Below are positions 7,238 through 16,102 of a stretch of 64,000 nucleotides of DNA, piece by piece. Source of the stretch: Saccharothrix luteola (GTDB taxonomy: Bacteria > Actinomycetota > Actinomycetes > Mycobacteriales > Pseudonocardiaceae); the NCBI RefSeq assembly GCF_020859565.1, contig NZ_JAJHUO010000002.1, forward strand, positions 62,001-126,000, written 5' to 3'. Made by a program: the position numbers and the translations under genes. The notes beneath the pieces were generated by a model, which was given only the letters and a program-made list of their open reading frames with translations, did no database searches and was not told the DNA's origin. Position 1 is the first letter of the stretch; each line of letters begins with the position of its first letter.

Positions 7238-8830
7238 TCAGTGCCGCAGGGCGGCCACGGCCTCGGCGATGTAGTGGTCTCCGAAGCGGAGCAGCGGCGC
7301 GTACTGGGCCGCCCGTCGGTGGCGCATCAGCCGCAGTTCGCCCACGGCGTTGTCCGGGCCGTCGGGCAGCTGGGCGATCGAGCGTCGCAGACGCACCATC
7401 GAGTAGGCGAGGGTGACGTGCCGTTCGCTGTCGATCAAGTCGGCTTCGAGCAGCGCGTCACGCGCGGCGGCGAGTTCCGGGTCACGGCCGGCCAACTGCC
7501 CATAAGGCTGGGGAACGACCGCGAGCAGGTCCTTCATCGCCGTGCGGAAGGTCTTGTAACCACGGTGTTGTCGTCCGCTCAACGGACGCGCCACCTCGGG
7601 CGGCTGCATGGAGGGCCGCACCGCGGCGGCGTAGTACTCGACCGGGATCGTGCTCGCGTGGGTCATGGCCGCCGGGAAGCCGCGTACGAAGGCGGTGGCG
7701 TGGCCCAGCCGCCGCAGGGCGGCCTCGGTTGCCCCATGGCGCAGGTGGTGCGCGGCGTCGGTCACCGCGACTGCCGCGCAGACGTTGAACAGCACGTGCA
7801 CCTGGTGCCCGACGATCCACCGGGCGGTCCACCGCTCTTCCAGCGATGTCTCCTCGGCTGCCCAGGCCGTGGGGAACGGCTCGCCGAGCGGGCCGTCCGG
7901 GCTGCCGGCCCCGGTCAGGTCCAGCACTGCCTGCGCCATGCCCGCGACTTCGACCGCCAGGTCGGCACCCGACAACGGCGCGTCGCACAGGTCCCGCAGA
8001 CCGCGCTGCACCACCGAAGCACCGTGCCAGGCGGCCTGGTCGTCCGACAGGTCCACCTCGCGCACGCGAAAGAACGACTGGCTGGTCGACTCGGCCGAGA
8101 GGTCCTCACCGACCACGGCCGCGCCACGCGCGGACAGCGCCGCCACCAACCCGTCCGCGACCGCCGAAGCCCGCCTCAGGGCGGCGGTGCGCTCAACGGG
8201 CCCGGCGTGCGTGGGCACCGCGGCCAACGCCGCAGCGGTTCGTTGCGCCGAGGCACGCGCGGAAAAATCGAGGTCAGGGACGGTCCCGCCGGGTCCCGGG
8301 TCCCTGAACACGGCGACAGGCGGATACCGGGCAGCCGTTGGGGGATCCACGACCTCGAGTATCCCGGCCCGCAAATCCTGCGGGGCCACCCGATCGGGTA
8401 TCCCACCTGCCGCCACCCCGGCGATTTCCGGGTACCTGAGATGACGACGAGTCACCACTGCGGCCGGGCCGCTCCAAGGACGGGAGCCGGTGTCCACGGT
8501 CACCAGCGCGTCGGCGATGTCGACATCCGTGCCGATGGCGACCGCTTGCAGGTGGGTCGCCCGCAGGAGTGGGTAGTAGGTCTCTCCGAACAGACCGCCG
8601 GAGAGTCCGGTTTCGCCGTGGGTGGGCAGGAACGGTGCGGTGCCGGAGTGGGAGTCGTTGACCTTGATGATGCCGCCGTAGGTGTTGGCGTCGAGCAGTG
8701 CGAGCACGTCACCGAGGAGGTCGGGGCCTTCTTCGGGGACGACGATCGGCAGCTGTGGGAAGAACGTCTCCTCGGTGACGGCGGGGAACGTGTGTGCTGA
8801 GCTTCCGACTTGTATGTAGGTACCGGCCAG
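7238..8830 (-). CDS. Unrecognised ~530-aa protein beside the oxygenase; 5' end probably destroyed by IS110
   Basis: I do not recognise this family. The reading frame stays open up to 9148, but above about 8830 it only reads the reverse of IS110 debris. Native-looking sequence begins around TYIQVGSSAHTFPAVTEETF. An N-terminal half (to about residue 240) is rich in beta-strand-like segments with HGETGLSGGLFGETYYPLL and a possible metal-binding VNDSHSG. The C-terminal half is helical and contains ARWIVGHQVHVLFNVCAAV, EYYAAAVRPSMQPPEVARP and RHVTLAYSMVRLRR. No plausible start codon with a Shine-Dalgarno sequence lies between 8720 and 8860. The first in-frame GTG is at 8707 and would remove conserved-looking residues, so the true start was probably lost. 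Its 41-bp spacing to the oxygenase suggests a shared pathway, perhaps a tailoring step on a hydroxylated amino acid. Confidence 0.55.
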   Translation of the reverse strand: MAGTYIQVGSSAHTFPAVTEETFFPQLPIVVPEEGPDLLGDVLALLDANTYGGIIKVNDSHSGTAPFLPTHGETGLSGGLFGETYYPLLRATHLQAVAIGTDVDIADALVTVDTGSRPWSGPAAVVTRRHLRYPEIAGVAAGGIPDRVAPQDLRAGILEVVDPPTAARYPPVAVFRDPGPGGTVPDLDFSARASAQRTAAALAAVPTHAGPVERTAALRRASAVADGLVAALSARGAAVVGEDLSAESTSQSFFRVREVDLSDDQAAWHGASVVQRGLRDLCDAPLSGADLAVEVAGMAQAVLDLTGAGSPDGPLGEPFPTAWAAEETSLEERWTARWIVGHQVHVLFNVCAAVAVTDAAHHLRHGATEAALRRLGHATAFVRGFPAAMTHASTIPVEYYAAAVRPSMQPPEVARPLSGRQHRGYKTFRTAMKDLLAVVPQPYGQLAGRDPELAAARDALLEADLIDSERHVTLAYSMVRLRRSIAQLPDGPDNAVGELRLMRHRRAAQYAPLLRFGDHYIAEAVAALRH

Positions 8831-9047
8831 GCTGACTGGATGATCACCAGTTGTAGCTTGCCGGAGGCGCTGGGCCGGGCTCGCTCGTGAGCTTCCTGCC
8901 ACCCTGGACAGGGTTGGCTCTCCGGGGGTTTGTGGCCCGGCCCGGCGCCGGCCGCGGTCTGACTCAACAGAGGAGTGGGCTCCACAAACCGGAAGTCGGA
9001 ATGTCGATCGCGGTTCCTCCTTGTCCGGCAAGGAAGGGCTGTGATCG

Positions 9048-9520
9048 ATGATCGTGATCGGGGTTGACCCGCACAAGTCCAGCCACACGGCCGCGGCACT
9101 GGACCACGCGACCCACGGCACGCTGGGCACCATCCGGGCGGAGGCCACGCTGGGGGACTACCGTCGGCTGTTGGCCTGGGCCAGGAGGTGGAGCGAGCGG
9201 CGCTGGACGGTGGAGAACGCCCGCGGTCTGGGCCGGCACCTGGCGCAATGGCTGATCGCCCGGGGCGAGACCGTGGTCGACGTCCCGCCCACGGCCACCG
9301 CCCGGATACGCGAGCTCTCGCGCGGCGGCCGACCCAAGAACGACGTCCTGGACGCCGCCGCGGCGGCCGCGGTGGCCGCCCTGCGTGGCGAGACCGCCCC
9401 AGTGGTGGCCGAGGACGCCTCGACGGTGTTGAGCATGCTGGACGAGCGGCGCGGCAATCTGACCCGACAACGCACCCGCACGGTCAACCAGCTGCACGCG
9501 CTGCTGCGCGAACTGCTCAG
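9048..9520 (+). pseudogene. IS110-family transposase, N-terminal fragment
   Basis: From the ATG at 9048 (AGGAAGG upstream) the frame reads a typical IS110 DEDD transposase start: MIVIGVDPHKSSHTAAAL with the first Asp, TVENARGLGRHLAQWL with the Glu, and GRPKNDVLDAAAAAAVAALR with the further acidic residues. It ends at about residue 158, after RTVNQLHALLREL. Beyond 9520 the sequence is that of an unrelated IS5-type element on the other strand. The catalytic serine half (about 240 residues) is missing. Upstream, its non-coding end appears to have replaced the 5' end of the gene at 7238-8830. Confidence 0.85.
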
Positions 9521-9670
9521 GATGCCCTGCAGGCACAGCCGGTCGGGTAGACGCTTACGACCGGCATTGCGGGTTCTGCGCGGCACCACCGGCAACAACG
9601 ACTCGATCCGCTCTGACAGATCGTCCGGGACGAGCCACGGCGGCGACTCACCCTCCTCACGACCGAACAT
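9520..9670 (-). pseudogene. IS5-type (IS4/IS5 DUF4096) transposase, N-terminal fragment
   Basis: From the ATG at 9670 on the minus strand come about 50 residues: MFGREEGESPPWLVPDDLSE, then RIESLLPVVPRRTRNAGRKR and LCLQGIL. This is the conserved N-terminus of a common actinobacterial IS5-group transposase. It stops exactly where the IS110 fragment begins, so one element was cut by, or recombined with, the other. Confidence 0.75.
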
Positions 9671-10099
9671 GATCTATATCGGACATGCCCGACGCCACCA
9701 CGGTGATCATTTTGTTAGGACCAGTCAGCGTCCGCGCCTCCTCGCGGTCGCCTGTGCGGTGCCGGTCGAGCAACGCAAGACGAGGCCGGACCAGCGACCA
9801 GGCACAGGACGCGTGATCGGGCGAGGTCGTCCTTGCAGGGTGTACGCCCACTGCATTGGTGCAGGTGTCATCGGCCTTGACGGATCTTGGTGCGACCACC
9901 GACATGGCACATACAAGCGCTGAGACGTTCACTTCCGCCTCGTGGAGGCGTACGGACGGTGACAATTCCGGGTGCCTCGTGTGGGATCCGTCCCACCTGG
10001 ACTGATCGACGTCGTCGCTGCCAAGTCGGGGTCGTGACTCACAACCTTCGTCTAGAAGGTGGCTCGAGTCCCACGAATGCGTGCTTGAGACGCCTTGTC
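9671..10099. other. Intergenic debris, no gene recognised
   Basis: No convincing reading frame in either direction. The first ~60 bases may belong to the end of the IS5-type element. A tRNA-3'-half-like stretch lies at 10034-10074 (see findings). The lower GC content and scrambled frames fit decayed mobile DNA. Confidence 0.5.
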
Positions 10100-10968
10100 G
10101 TTCGCGCACGCGATCGAGCCGTCCGCGCCGGTGACGTCGGCCAGCGCGTAGAAGCGCGCGGTCTCCAGGACGTCGAGTCGTTGGGTGACGGCGAGGTCCC
10201 GTTTGATGCCCCAGCTGACGGAGCGTCGGTCGTGCCACCACAGCGCCGCGTCGGTCTGGTCGGCGGTGCGCGCGGTGCTCGTCGTCGAGCCCAGTCGCTT
10301 GACCTCGTCGAAGTCGCGGGTGTAGGCCTGGCTCGTGAGGGCGGGCGGTCCGGGGGTGCGGAACATGGTCACGCCCGGATGGCGAACGGTTTCAGGAAGC
10401 CGACCCAGGCGCCGGTGTTGTCGAAGCCGGGGGAGTGGGGCGGTACTGACCAGGCTCGGTGCCGACGGTCCAGGGGCGGGGGTCGAAGGCGCCGTCGTCG
10501 TGCCGTGCGGTGATCATCGCGGTGGCGGCCTGTGCGCCGACCCGGATGCCGCCGCGCTTCGCCGGTCCCTCGGGGATGCCGGCGAGCTACTGGTGGTACT
10601 GCGTGCGCAGCCTTTCCTGCTGAGCAGGGAAGATGGCGTCCAGCACCCCGGTAGGCGGCCGTGCCGACGGCGGCGTCGGTCGACTCGCGTCCGTTGGCCC
10701 GCGGTGCGAGGAGGTAGGGCTCGTACGGCGTGCCGGTGATCGCGTTGACCGCGTCGTGGACCGCGCCGTTGACCATCGCGAAACCGCGTCCGGCGACCTG
10801 CGGCGGCGCCTGCTGCGCGATGTCCCAGATGGCGGTCTGCGCGTGGAGGTCCCAGTCGACGACCGAGTTCGGTGACGTGTTCGCCTCGGCGGGGGCCGGC
10901 GGCGCGAGGGCGAGCGACGCGGTCAGGGCGAGAACCGTGTGAACCGCCGTGCGGCGTGTCATGGTCAT
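10100..10968 (-). pseudogene. Decayed vanadium-haloperoxidase/PAP2-like secreted phosphatase
   Basis: An ATG at 10968 opens a Sec signal peptide (RRTAVHTVLALTASLALAP, cleavage after PAEA), followed by VVDWDLHAQTAIWDIAQQAP and the helix GFAMVNGAVHDAVNAITGTP. This is characteristic of vanadium-dependent haloperoxidase/PAP2 acid-phosphatase-like proteins. After GTAAYR the frame shifts; the continuation VLDAIFPAQQERLRTQYHQ ends in TAG, and further shifts occur near 10440 and 10375. Family sequence resumes as FRTPGPPALTSQAYTRDF and RTADQTDAALWWHD, and stops at about ACANDK (around 10100). The catalytic C-terminal histidine region is absent. At least three frame breaks, one nonsense codon and a 3' truncation make this a clear pseudogene. 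Confidence 0.75.
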
Positions 10969-11137
10969 CGTCAACCCCGGGTGCATCCGTTCCGCATCGA
11001 CACGACTGCGCAACGTATCGCCGGGGGTCCGGGAGGCGCAGCACCACGCCTGCGTGGGCGGGAAGGGGCCTCTCGAATCCCGGCCATGACCGGACGGAGA
11101 CGTCACCTGTTCGGGAAATTCCACGCAGGAACGGAAA

Positions 11138-11189
11138 ACCCCGGCTCGGGCACCGCCGTCGCGTGGGACGGAGGTGGCCGAGCCGGGGT
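11138..11189 (-). terminator. Intrinsic terminator of the DUF5684-like gene
   Basis: ACCCCGGCTCGG and CCGAGCCGGGGT form a 12-bp perfect stem with a 28-base loop. On the minus strand the stem is followed by TTTTCC, giving a short U tract just downstream of the stop at 11203. Confidence 0.65.
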
Positions 11190-11202
11190 CGGGGGTGTGC
11201 GA

Positions 11203-11568
11203 TCAGACGGCCGCCGGGCCGCGGTAGGTGGCGTCGCCGAAGGCCAGCATCGGGTAGCCGACGAACCCGAACAGCCAGAGGCCGACGACGCCGAACCCGC
11301 TGCCCTTGCCGAACGACTTCGCCATGTCGATCGCGACGAGCAGCGAGATGACGATGTTGACGATCGGGATGAAGAACAGGATCAGCCACCAGCCCGGACG
11401 TCCCACGATCTTGAGCTGCACGTAGATGTTGTAGAGCGGGATGATCGCCGCCCACCCGGGCTTGCCCGCCTTCGCGAACACCTTCCACATGGCCACGATC
11501 AGGAAGATGCCGATCACGAGGCCGATGATGGCCGGGACGATGATGGCGGACGAGTCGGTCTGGTTCAC
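11203..11568 (-). CDS. Small three-helix membrane protein, DUF5684-like
   Basis: A 121-aa protein starting at GTG 11568, chosen because GGAAGGA lies 8 bases upstream; a longer frame to 11634 lacks a ribosome site. Three hydrophobic segments are visible: IIVPAIIGLVIGIFLIVAMW, ILFFIPIVNIVISLLVAIDM and VVGLWLFGFVGYPMLAFGDA. Between the first two lies the conserved amphipathic motif KVFAKAGKPGWAAIIPLYNI. This motif defines the DUF5684 family, sometimes found fused to signal-peptidase-like proteins. No function is known. It stands alone, divergent from the sugar ABC operon, with its own terminator. Confidence 0.75.
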   Translation of the reverse strand: MNQTDSSAIIVPAIIGLVIGIFLIVAMWKVFAKAGKPGWAAIIPLYNIYVQLKIVGRPGWWLILFFIPIVNIVISLLVAIDMAKSFGKGSGFGVVGLWLFGFVGYPMLAFGDATYRGPAAV

Positions 11569-11856
11569 CGCGTGGTTCCTTCCGGCAACCGGCGGAGTTG
11601 CGCGCGCTGATCGCACGCATCGGGGTTCCCCCAACCGGTCGTGGCGCGGACGTTCCCAGCCCGCGAGGGCGGACGCACCGCTGTTGGCCGATTCGTGAGC
11701 TGTTCGAGATCAATCCAGTGCTCCAGCCCGCCGGATCGCCGGCCGGCGGGTGTCCGGCCATCAAACGGGTGATGACGGCCGGAGGTGCTGCGATCGAACG
11801 GCCGGGGTGCCATGTTGAGGGTGGCGTAGTGGCGTGCACTCTGGCGAGGGGGCGCG
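11569..11856. promoter_or_regulatory. Divergent promoter region between the membrane protein and the sugar ABC operon
   Basis: A 288-bp gap that must contain two divergent promoters. GC-rich inverted repeats occur around 11731-11765 (CCGGATCGCCGGCCGGCGGG), but no LacI-style operator or clear -35/-10 pair stands out, and no sugar regulator gene lies beside it. Confidence 0.35.
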
Positions 11857-13248
11857 ATGCGGCGGACAACGGTCGTCCTGCTGACGGTGACGGGCCTGCT
11901 CGCGGGGTGCCTCGGCCAGTCGCGGGACTCGGATCCGGAGCGCAACGCCGACGCCCAGGACGTCACGTTGACGATCACGGCCAACGCGGTGGCGGGCGGG
12001 AAGAACGCGCGCGGCGCGGACTGGATCGCGAACTGGGTGATCCCGCGCTTCACCGAGGCGCAGCGGGCCAAGGGCGTCAACGCCACGGTCCGCTTCGAGC
12101 AGAACGGCGCGGGCGACGAGGACTTCAAGACGAAGGTCGCGCTGGACCTCAAGACCGGCGGCGGCGGTGACATCGTGGAGCTGGACGGCATCTGGCTCGG
12201 CGAGTTCGCCCAAGCCGGCCACGTCGAGCCGCTGGACGAGGTGGTCGGCGCGGACGAGGTCGACGCGTGGGACGGCTGGCGGCAGATCCCCGACGCCGTG
12301 CAGGGCCTGGGCGAGTTCGACGGCAGGCGCTACGGCGTGCCGATGGGCACCGACGGCCGGGTGCTGTTCTACAACAAGAAGCTGTTCGCGCAGGCCGGCC
12401 TGCCCACCGACTGGCAGCCGCGCAGCTGGGACGACGTCCTCGACACCGCCGCGAAGCTCAAGTCGCTGCCCGGTGTCTGGCCGCTGCAGCTCAACGCCGG
12501 GACCGCCATGGGTGAGGCCACCACGATGCAGGGCGTGCTGCCCGCGTTGGCGGGCGCCGGCGCCGCCGTGCACGAGAACGGCAAGTGGCAGGGCTCCACG
12601 GCCGGCGTCAAGGACGTCCTGTCGCTCTACCAGCGCGTCTACCGGGACGGGCTCGGCGACCCGATCCTCCAGCAGGAGGCGAAGGGCCGTGACCGGTCGT
12701 TCGCGATGTTCGCCGAGCACAGGATCGGCATCCTGCTGGAGAGCGACTACTTCTGGCGCTCGGTGGTCGAGCCCCGCGTCGGCGTCGCCAAGATGGCGGA
12801 CCGGGACACGGCCGTCGGGTGGGCGCTGATCCCGGCGCGCGTGCCGGGGGCCGGGGTCGGCGGCCAGGACTTCGTCAGCACGTCCGGCGGCGGCGTGCGG
12901 GTGATCAACCCGAACACGCGGTACCCGCGGCAGGCGTGGGAGCTCATGGAGTTCCTCAACTCGGCCGAGGCCGTCAAGTCGGCGTTGGCGGGCGCCGCGC
13001 AGGTCACCCAGCGCACCGACGTGAACGACGAGGTGCTGGCCGGCGACCCGATGCTGGCCTTCATCGCCGAACGGGTGCTGCCGATCACCCGGTACCGGCC
13101 CGGCCTGGCGGACTACCCGAAGGTGTCGGCCGCGTTGCAGCAGGCGACCGCCGACGTGGTGGCGGGCCGGAGCCCGGACGACGCCGCCCGCTCCTACCAC
13201 GAAGCGCTGGTCAAGGCGGTCGGCGAGGACGCCGTTGCGGGCGGCTGA
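11857..13248 (+). CDS. Carbohydrate ABC transporter substrate-binding lipoprotein
   Basis: A 463-aa lipoprotein with signal peptide MRRTTVVLLTVTGLLAGC; the lipobox LLAGC places the modified cysteine at residue 18. It belongs to the family-1 extracellular solute-binding proteins (maltose/multiple-sugar type), as judged from GDIVELDGIWLGEFAQAGHV, RYGVPMGTDGRVLFYNKKLF and DFVSTSGGGVRVINPNTRYP with the tail FIAERVLPITRYRPGLADYP. GAGGGGG precedes the ATG by 4 bases. It is the first gene of a four-gene operon with two permeases and a dedicated ATPase, each overlapping the next. The sugar cannot be deduced. Confidence 0.92.
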   Translation: MRRTTVVLLTVTGLLAGCLGQSRDSDPERNADAQDVTLTITANAVAGGKNARGADWIANWVIPRFTEAQRAKGVNATVRFEQNGAGDEDFKTKVALDLKTGGGGDIVELDGIWLGEFAQAGHVEPLDEVVGADEVDAWDGWRQIPDAVQGLGEFDGRRYGVPMGTDGRVLFYNKKLFAQAGLPTDWQPRSWDDVLDTAAKLKSLPGVWPLQLNAGTAMGEATTMQGVLPALAGAGAAVHENGKWQGSTAGVKDVLSLYQRVYRDGLGDPILQQEAKGRDRSFAMFAEHRIGILLESDYFWRSVVEPRVGVAKMADRDTAVGWALIPARVPGAGVGGQDFVSTSGGGVRVINPNTRYPRQAWELMEFLNSAEAVKSALAGAAQVTQRTDVNDEVLAGDPMLAFIAERVLPITRYRPGLADYPKVSAALQQATADVVAGRSPDDAARSYHEALVKAVGEDAVAGG

Positions 13249-14119
13249 GGGCCGCGACCCGGCGGGGCTCGGCACCACGCGGGCGATCGGCTTCCTCGCG
13301 CCGGCGCTGCTGCTGGTCGGCCTGTTCCTGGTGTTCCCCGCGCTGTGGACGCTCTACATCGGGATCACCGACTACCAGCTGGCCGGACCGGCCGCGGCCG
13401 AGCCGAGCGTGGTCGGCCTGGACAACTTCGCCACCGCGCTGGACGACCCGCTGTTCGCCAACTCGCTCTGGCTGACCGCGTTGTTCGTGCTCGGCTCCGC
13501 GCTCGTCGGGCAGAACGCGCTCGGCTTCGCGCTCGCCTGGTTCCTGCGCCGGGTGCGGCCGGGGCTGCGGCGCACCGTCGAGGCCTTCGTGCTGCTGGCG
13601 TGGATCCTGCCCGGGCCGGTCGTCGCCTACCTGTGGTTCGCGGTGCTGAGCCGGGACGGCGGCACGCTCGGCCTGCTCCTCGGCCGACCGGGGACGGCGT
13701 GGCTGGTGGAGTACCCGATGGCGAGCCTGATCGTGTTCAACGTCTGGCGCGGCACGGCGTTTTCCGTGCTGCTGTACACCTCCGCGCTGCGAGCCGTGCC
13801 GCCGTCGCACCTGGAGACCGCCCGGCTGGCCGGCGCGGGCGGCTGGCAGACCGTGCGCGACGTGGTGTTCCCGCACATCCGCGGGCACGTGCTGACCAAC
13901 ACGCTGCTGATCAGCCTGTGGACGGCCAACGACTTCACGCCGTTCCTGCTCACCGCGGGCGGCCCGAACCACGAGTCGGAGGTGCTGCCCGTGCTGATCT
14001 ACCGGCAGGCGTTGGAGAGCGGGCGGCTCGGGTACGCGTCGGCGATGTCGTTGCTGCTGCTGGTCGGGAACCTGGTGGTGGCGCTGGTGTACCTGCGGCT
14101 GCTGCGCAGGCGCGCGTGA
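13235..14119 (+). CDS. Sugar ABC transporter permease, MalF/UgpA type
   Basis: A 294-aa inner-membrane permease with six apparent helices starting at FLAPALLLVGLFLVFPALWT. The EAA loop that docks the ATPase reads HLETARLAGAGGWQTVRDVV followed by FPHIRGHV. The best start is a TTG at 13235 with GAGGA 5 bases upstream, inside the last 14 bp of the binding-protein gene. No ATG or GTG fits better, and the overlap suggests translational coupling. Its stop overlaps the GTG of the partner permease. Confidence 0.9.
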   Translation: MRAAEGRDPAGLGTTRAIGFLAPALLLVGLFLVFPALWTLYIGITDYQLAGPAAAEPSVVGLDNFATALDDPLFANSLWLTALFVLGSALVGQNALGFALAWFLRRVRPGLRRTVEAFVLLAWILPGPVVAYLWFAVLSRDGGTLGLLLGRPGTAWLVEYPMASLIVFNVWRGTAFSVLLYTSALRAVPPSHLETARLAGAGGWQTVRDVVFPHIRGHVLTNTLLISLWTANDFTPFLLTAGGPNHESEVLPVLIYRQALESGRLGYASAMSLLLLVGNLVVALVYLRLLRRRA

Positions 14120-14937
14120 CGCCGGCGTGGGTGGTGCGCCGGATCGGCTCCTACGTGCTGATCGCGGTGGTGCTGGCGTTCTTCGCGGTGCCGATGCTGT
14201 GGCTGGCCGGTGCGCCCTTCGACGCGCGGCCGGGGTTCGGCCTGCGCTGGCCGGAGTGGACGTCGGCGAACGTGATCGCTACCTTCGGCCACCCCTACGT
14301 GGTGCGGTCGTTGGTCAACTCGCTGGTGCTGTGCGTGGTCGCGACCTCGGTGACGACGGCGTTCGCCGCCCTGGCCGCCTACGCGCTGTCCCGCGTGCGC
14401 ATCCCCGGCCGGGACGTGCTGCTGTACGTGCTGCTGTTGCTGTCCAGCGTGGTCACGGGCACCGCGGCCATGGTGCCGCTGTTCGTGCTGATGCTGCAGC
14501 TAGGGCTCGTCGACTCGCGCTTGGGCACGGCGCTGGTGATCGCGGGCGGCATGCTGCCCGCCGCCATCTTCATCCTGAAGGACTTCGTGGACTCCGTGCC
14601 GCGCTCGTACGAGGAGTCCGCGCGGGTGTTCGGCGCCTCGCCCCGGCAGGTGCTCGGGCACGTGGTGCTGCCGATCGCCAGGCCGGGGCTCGCGATGATC
14701 CTGGTGTGGTCGTTCGTCAACGCGTGGGGCAACTTCCTGCTGCCGTTCCTGCTCCTGCGCGACATCGGCAAGCAGCCGGCGGCGGTGCTGATGCGGACGT
14801 TGCAGGACGAGGGTGGCAGCGCGAACCTGACCGTGATCCCGGTGTTCTCGCTGCTGTACTCCATCCCGGTGGTGCTGCTGTACGTGTTCGTGGACAAGCG
14901 CTACGGGTTCCGATTCCACGGGGGCATCAAGAGCTGA
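14116..14937 (+). CDS. Sugar ABC transporter permease, MalG/UgpE type
   Basis: A 273-aa second permease beginning at the GTG of a GTGA overlap with the preceding stop. Six helices are visible, for example YVLIAVVLAFFAVPMLWLAG and LLYVLLLLSSVVTGTAAMVP. The EAA motif is YEESARVFGASPRQVLGHVV with LPIARPG. The C-terminus KRYGFRFHGGIKS is typical of MalG-like permeases. It pairs with the MalF-like permease to form the translocation channel. The stop codon shares its adenine with the ATG of the ATPase gene. Confidence 0.9.
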   Translation: MTPAWVVRRIGSYVLIAVVLAFFAVPMLWLAGAPFDARPGFGLRWPEWTSANVIATFGHPYVVRSLVNSLVLCVVATSVTTAFAALAAYALSRVRIPGRDVLLYVLLLLSSVVTGTAAMVPLFVLMLQLGLVDSRLGTALVIAGGMLPAAIFILKDFVDSVPRSYEESARVFGASPRQVLGHVVLPIARPGLAMILVWSFVNAWGNFLLPFLLLRDIGKQPAAVLMRTLQDEGGSANLTVIPVFSLLYSIPVVLLYVFVDKRYGFRFHGGIKS

Positions 14938-15992
14938 TGGCGCGCATCGACCTCACCGGGCTGTCCACTGTGTACCCCAACGGGGTGCGCGCGGTGGACG
15001 CCCTCGACCTGGGCGTCGTGGACGGCGAGCTGTTCGCGCTGCTCGGCCCGTCCGGCTGCGGCAAGACCACGTTGCTGCGCACGATCGCCGGCCTGGAGCC
15101 GTCCTCGGCGGGCGCCATCACGATCGGGTCGCGCGACGTGACGCGGCTGCCACCCGGTCGGCGCGGGGTGGCGATGGTGTTCCAGGACTACGCGCTGTTC
15201 CCGCACATGACGGTGGCGGAGAACATCGCCTACCCGCTGCGGGTGCGCCGTGAACCCAAAGCGCGACAACGCGAAGCGGCGGTCGAGGTGGCCGAGGGCC
15301 TGAGCCTGTCCGCCCTGCTCGACCGCAGGCCCGGGCAGCTGTCCGGCGGTCAGCAGCAACGCGCGGCGCTGGGTCGGGCCGTCGCCGCGGGCGCCGACGT
15401 CCTGCTGCTGGACGAGCCGCTGTCCAACCTGGACGCGCGGTTGCGGCTGGAGGCCAGGACGTTCCTCAAGCGGTTGCAGCACGACCTGGCGCTCACGACC
15501 GTCTTCGTGACCCACGACCAGGCCGAGGCGTTGGCGCTGGCCGACCGGATCGCGGTGATGGAGGCGGGCCGGATCCGCCAGCTGGGCACACCGCGCGAGG
15601 TGTTCCAGCGGCCCGCCGACACGTTCGTCGCGAACTTCATCGGCTCCACCCCGATGAACCTGATCGCAGCTCGGGCCCGCGACGGTCACGTCGAGTGCGC
15701 CGGGGCGAGGTTGCCGGGTCCGCCGGGACTGGCCGACGGCACGCCCCTCGTGGTCGGTGTGCGGCCGGAGTACCTGGCGCCGGCCGGCGAGGGCATCACC
15801 GGCCGGGTGTCCACGGTCGAGAACCTGGGTGTGTCGTCACTGGTGACCCTCGACTGCCCGGACAGCACGCTGATCAGCCTCACCGTGCCGGAGCAGGAGG
15901 AACCCGCCCTCGGCGCGTCCCTCACCGTCGCCGCCGCACCCGGCAGGCTGCTGTACTACGGCGCGGACGACGGCCGCTTGCTGGGCGGCTGA
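14937..15992 (+). CDS. Sugar ABC transporter ATPase, MalK/UgpC type
   Basis: A 351-aa nucleotide-binding subunit. It shows Walker A GPSGCGKTT, Q-loop FQDYALFPHMTV, signature LSGGQQQR, Walker B VLLLDEPLSNLD and H-loop VFVTHDQAEA. After about residue 235 comes the TOBE-type regulatory domain (VVGVRPEYL, GRVSTVENLG), so it is a full-length CUT1 ATPase. Having its own ATPase inside the operon is notable, because many actinomycete CUT1 systems share one MsiK elsewhere in the genome. It completes the operon; no hydrolase or regulator follows. Confidence 0.93.
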   Translation: MARIDLTGLSTVYPNGVRAVDALDLGVVDGELFALLGPSGCGKTTLLRTIAGLEPSSAGAITIGSRDVTRLPPGRRGVAMVFQDYALFPHMTVAENIAYPLRVRREPKARQREAAVEVAEGLSLSALLDRRPGQLSGGQQQRAALGRAVAAGADVLLLDEPLSNLDARLRLEARTFLKRLQHDLALTTVFVTHDQAEALALADRIAVMEAGRIRQLGTPREVFQRPADTFVANFIGSTPMNLIAARARDGHVECAGARLPGPPGLADGTPLVVGVRPEYLAPAGEGITGRVSTVENLGVSSLVTLDCPDSTLISLTVPEQEEPALGASLTVAAAPGRLLYYGADDGRLLGG

Positions 15993-16102
15993 CCCGTCCG
16001 GCGGAATGCACCTCGCGCAACGTGGGTCCGGACCGCGCAAGGCACGCCGCCGGCGTGCCGGATCGTCGCTACACTCGGTGATCTTCCGGCGGAGGGTGTC
16101 CG

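Noticed and set aside
9657..10241. 194-aa minus-strand frame in the insertion-sequence debris
   Set aside because: No ribosome site and no coherent domain; composition resembles decayed DNA.
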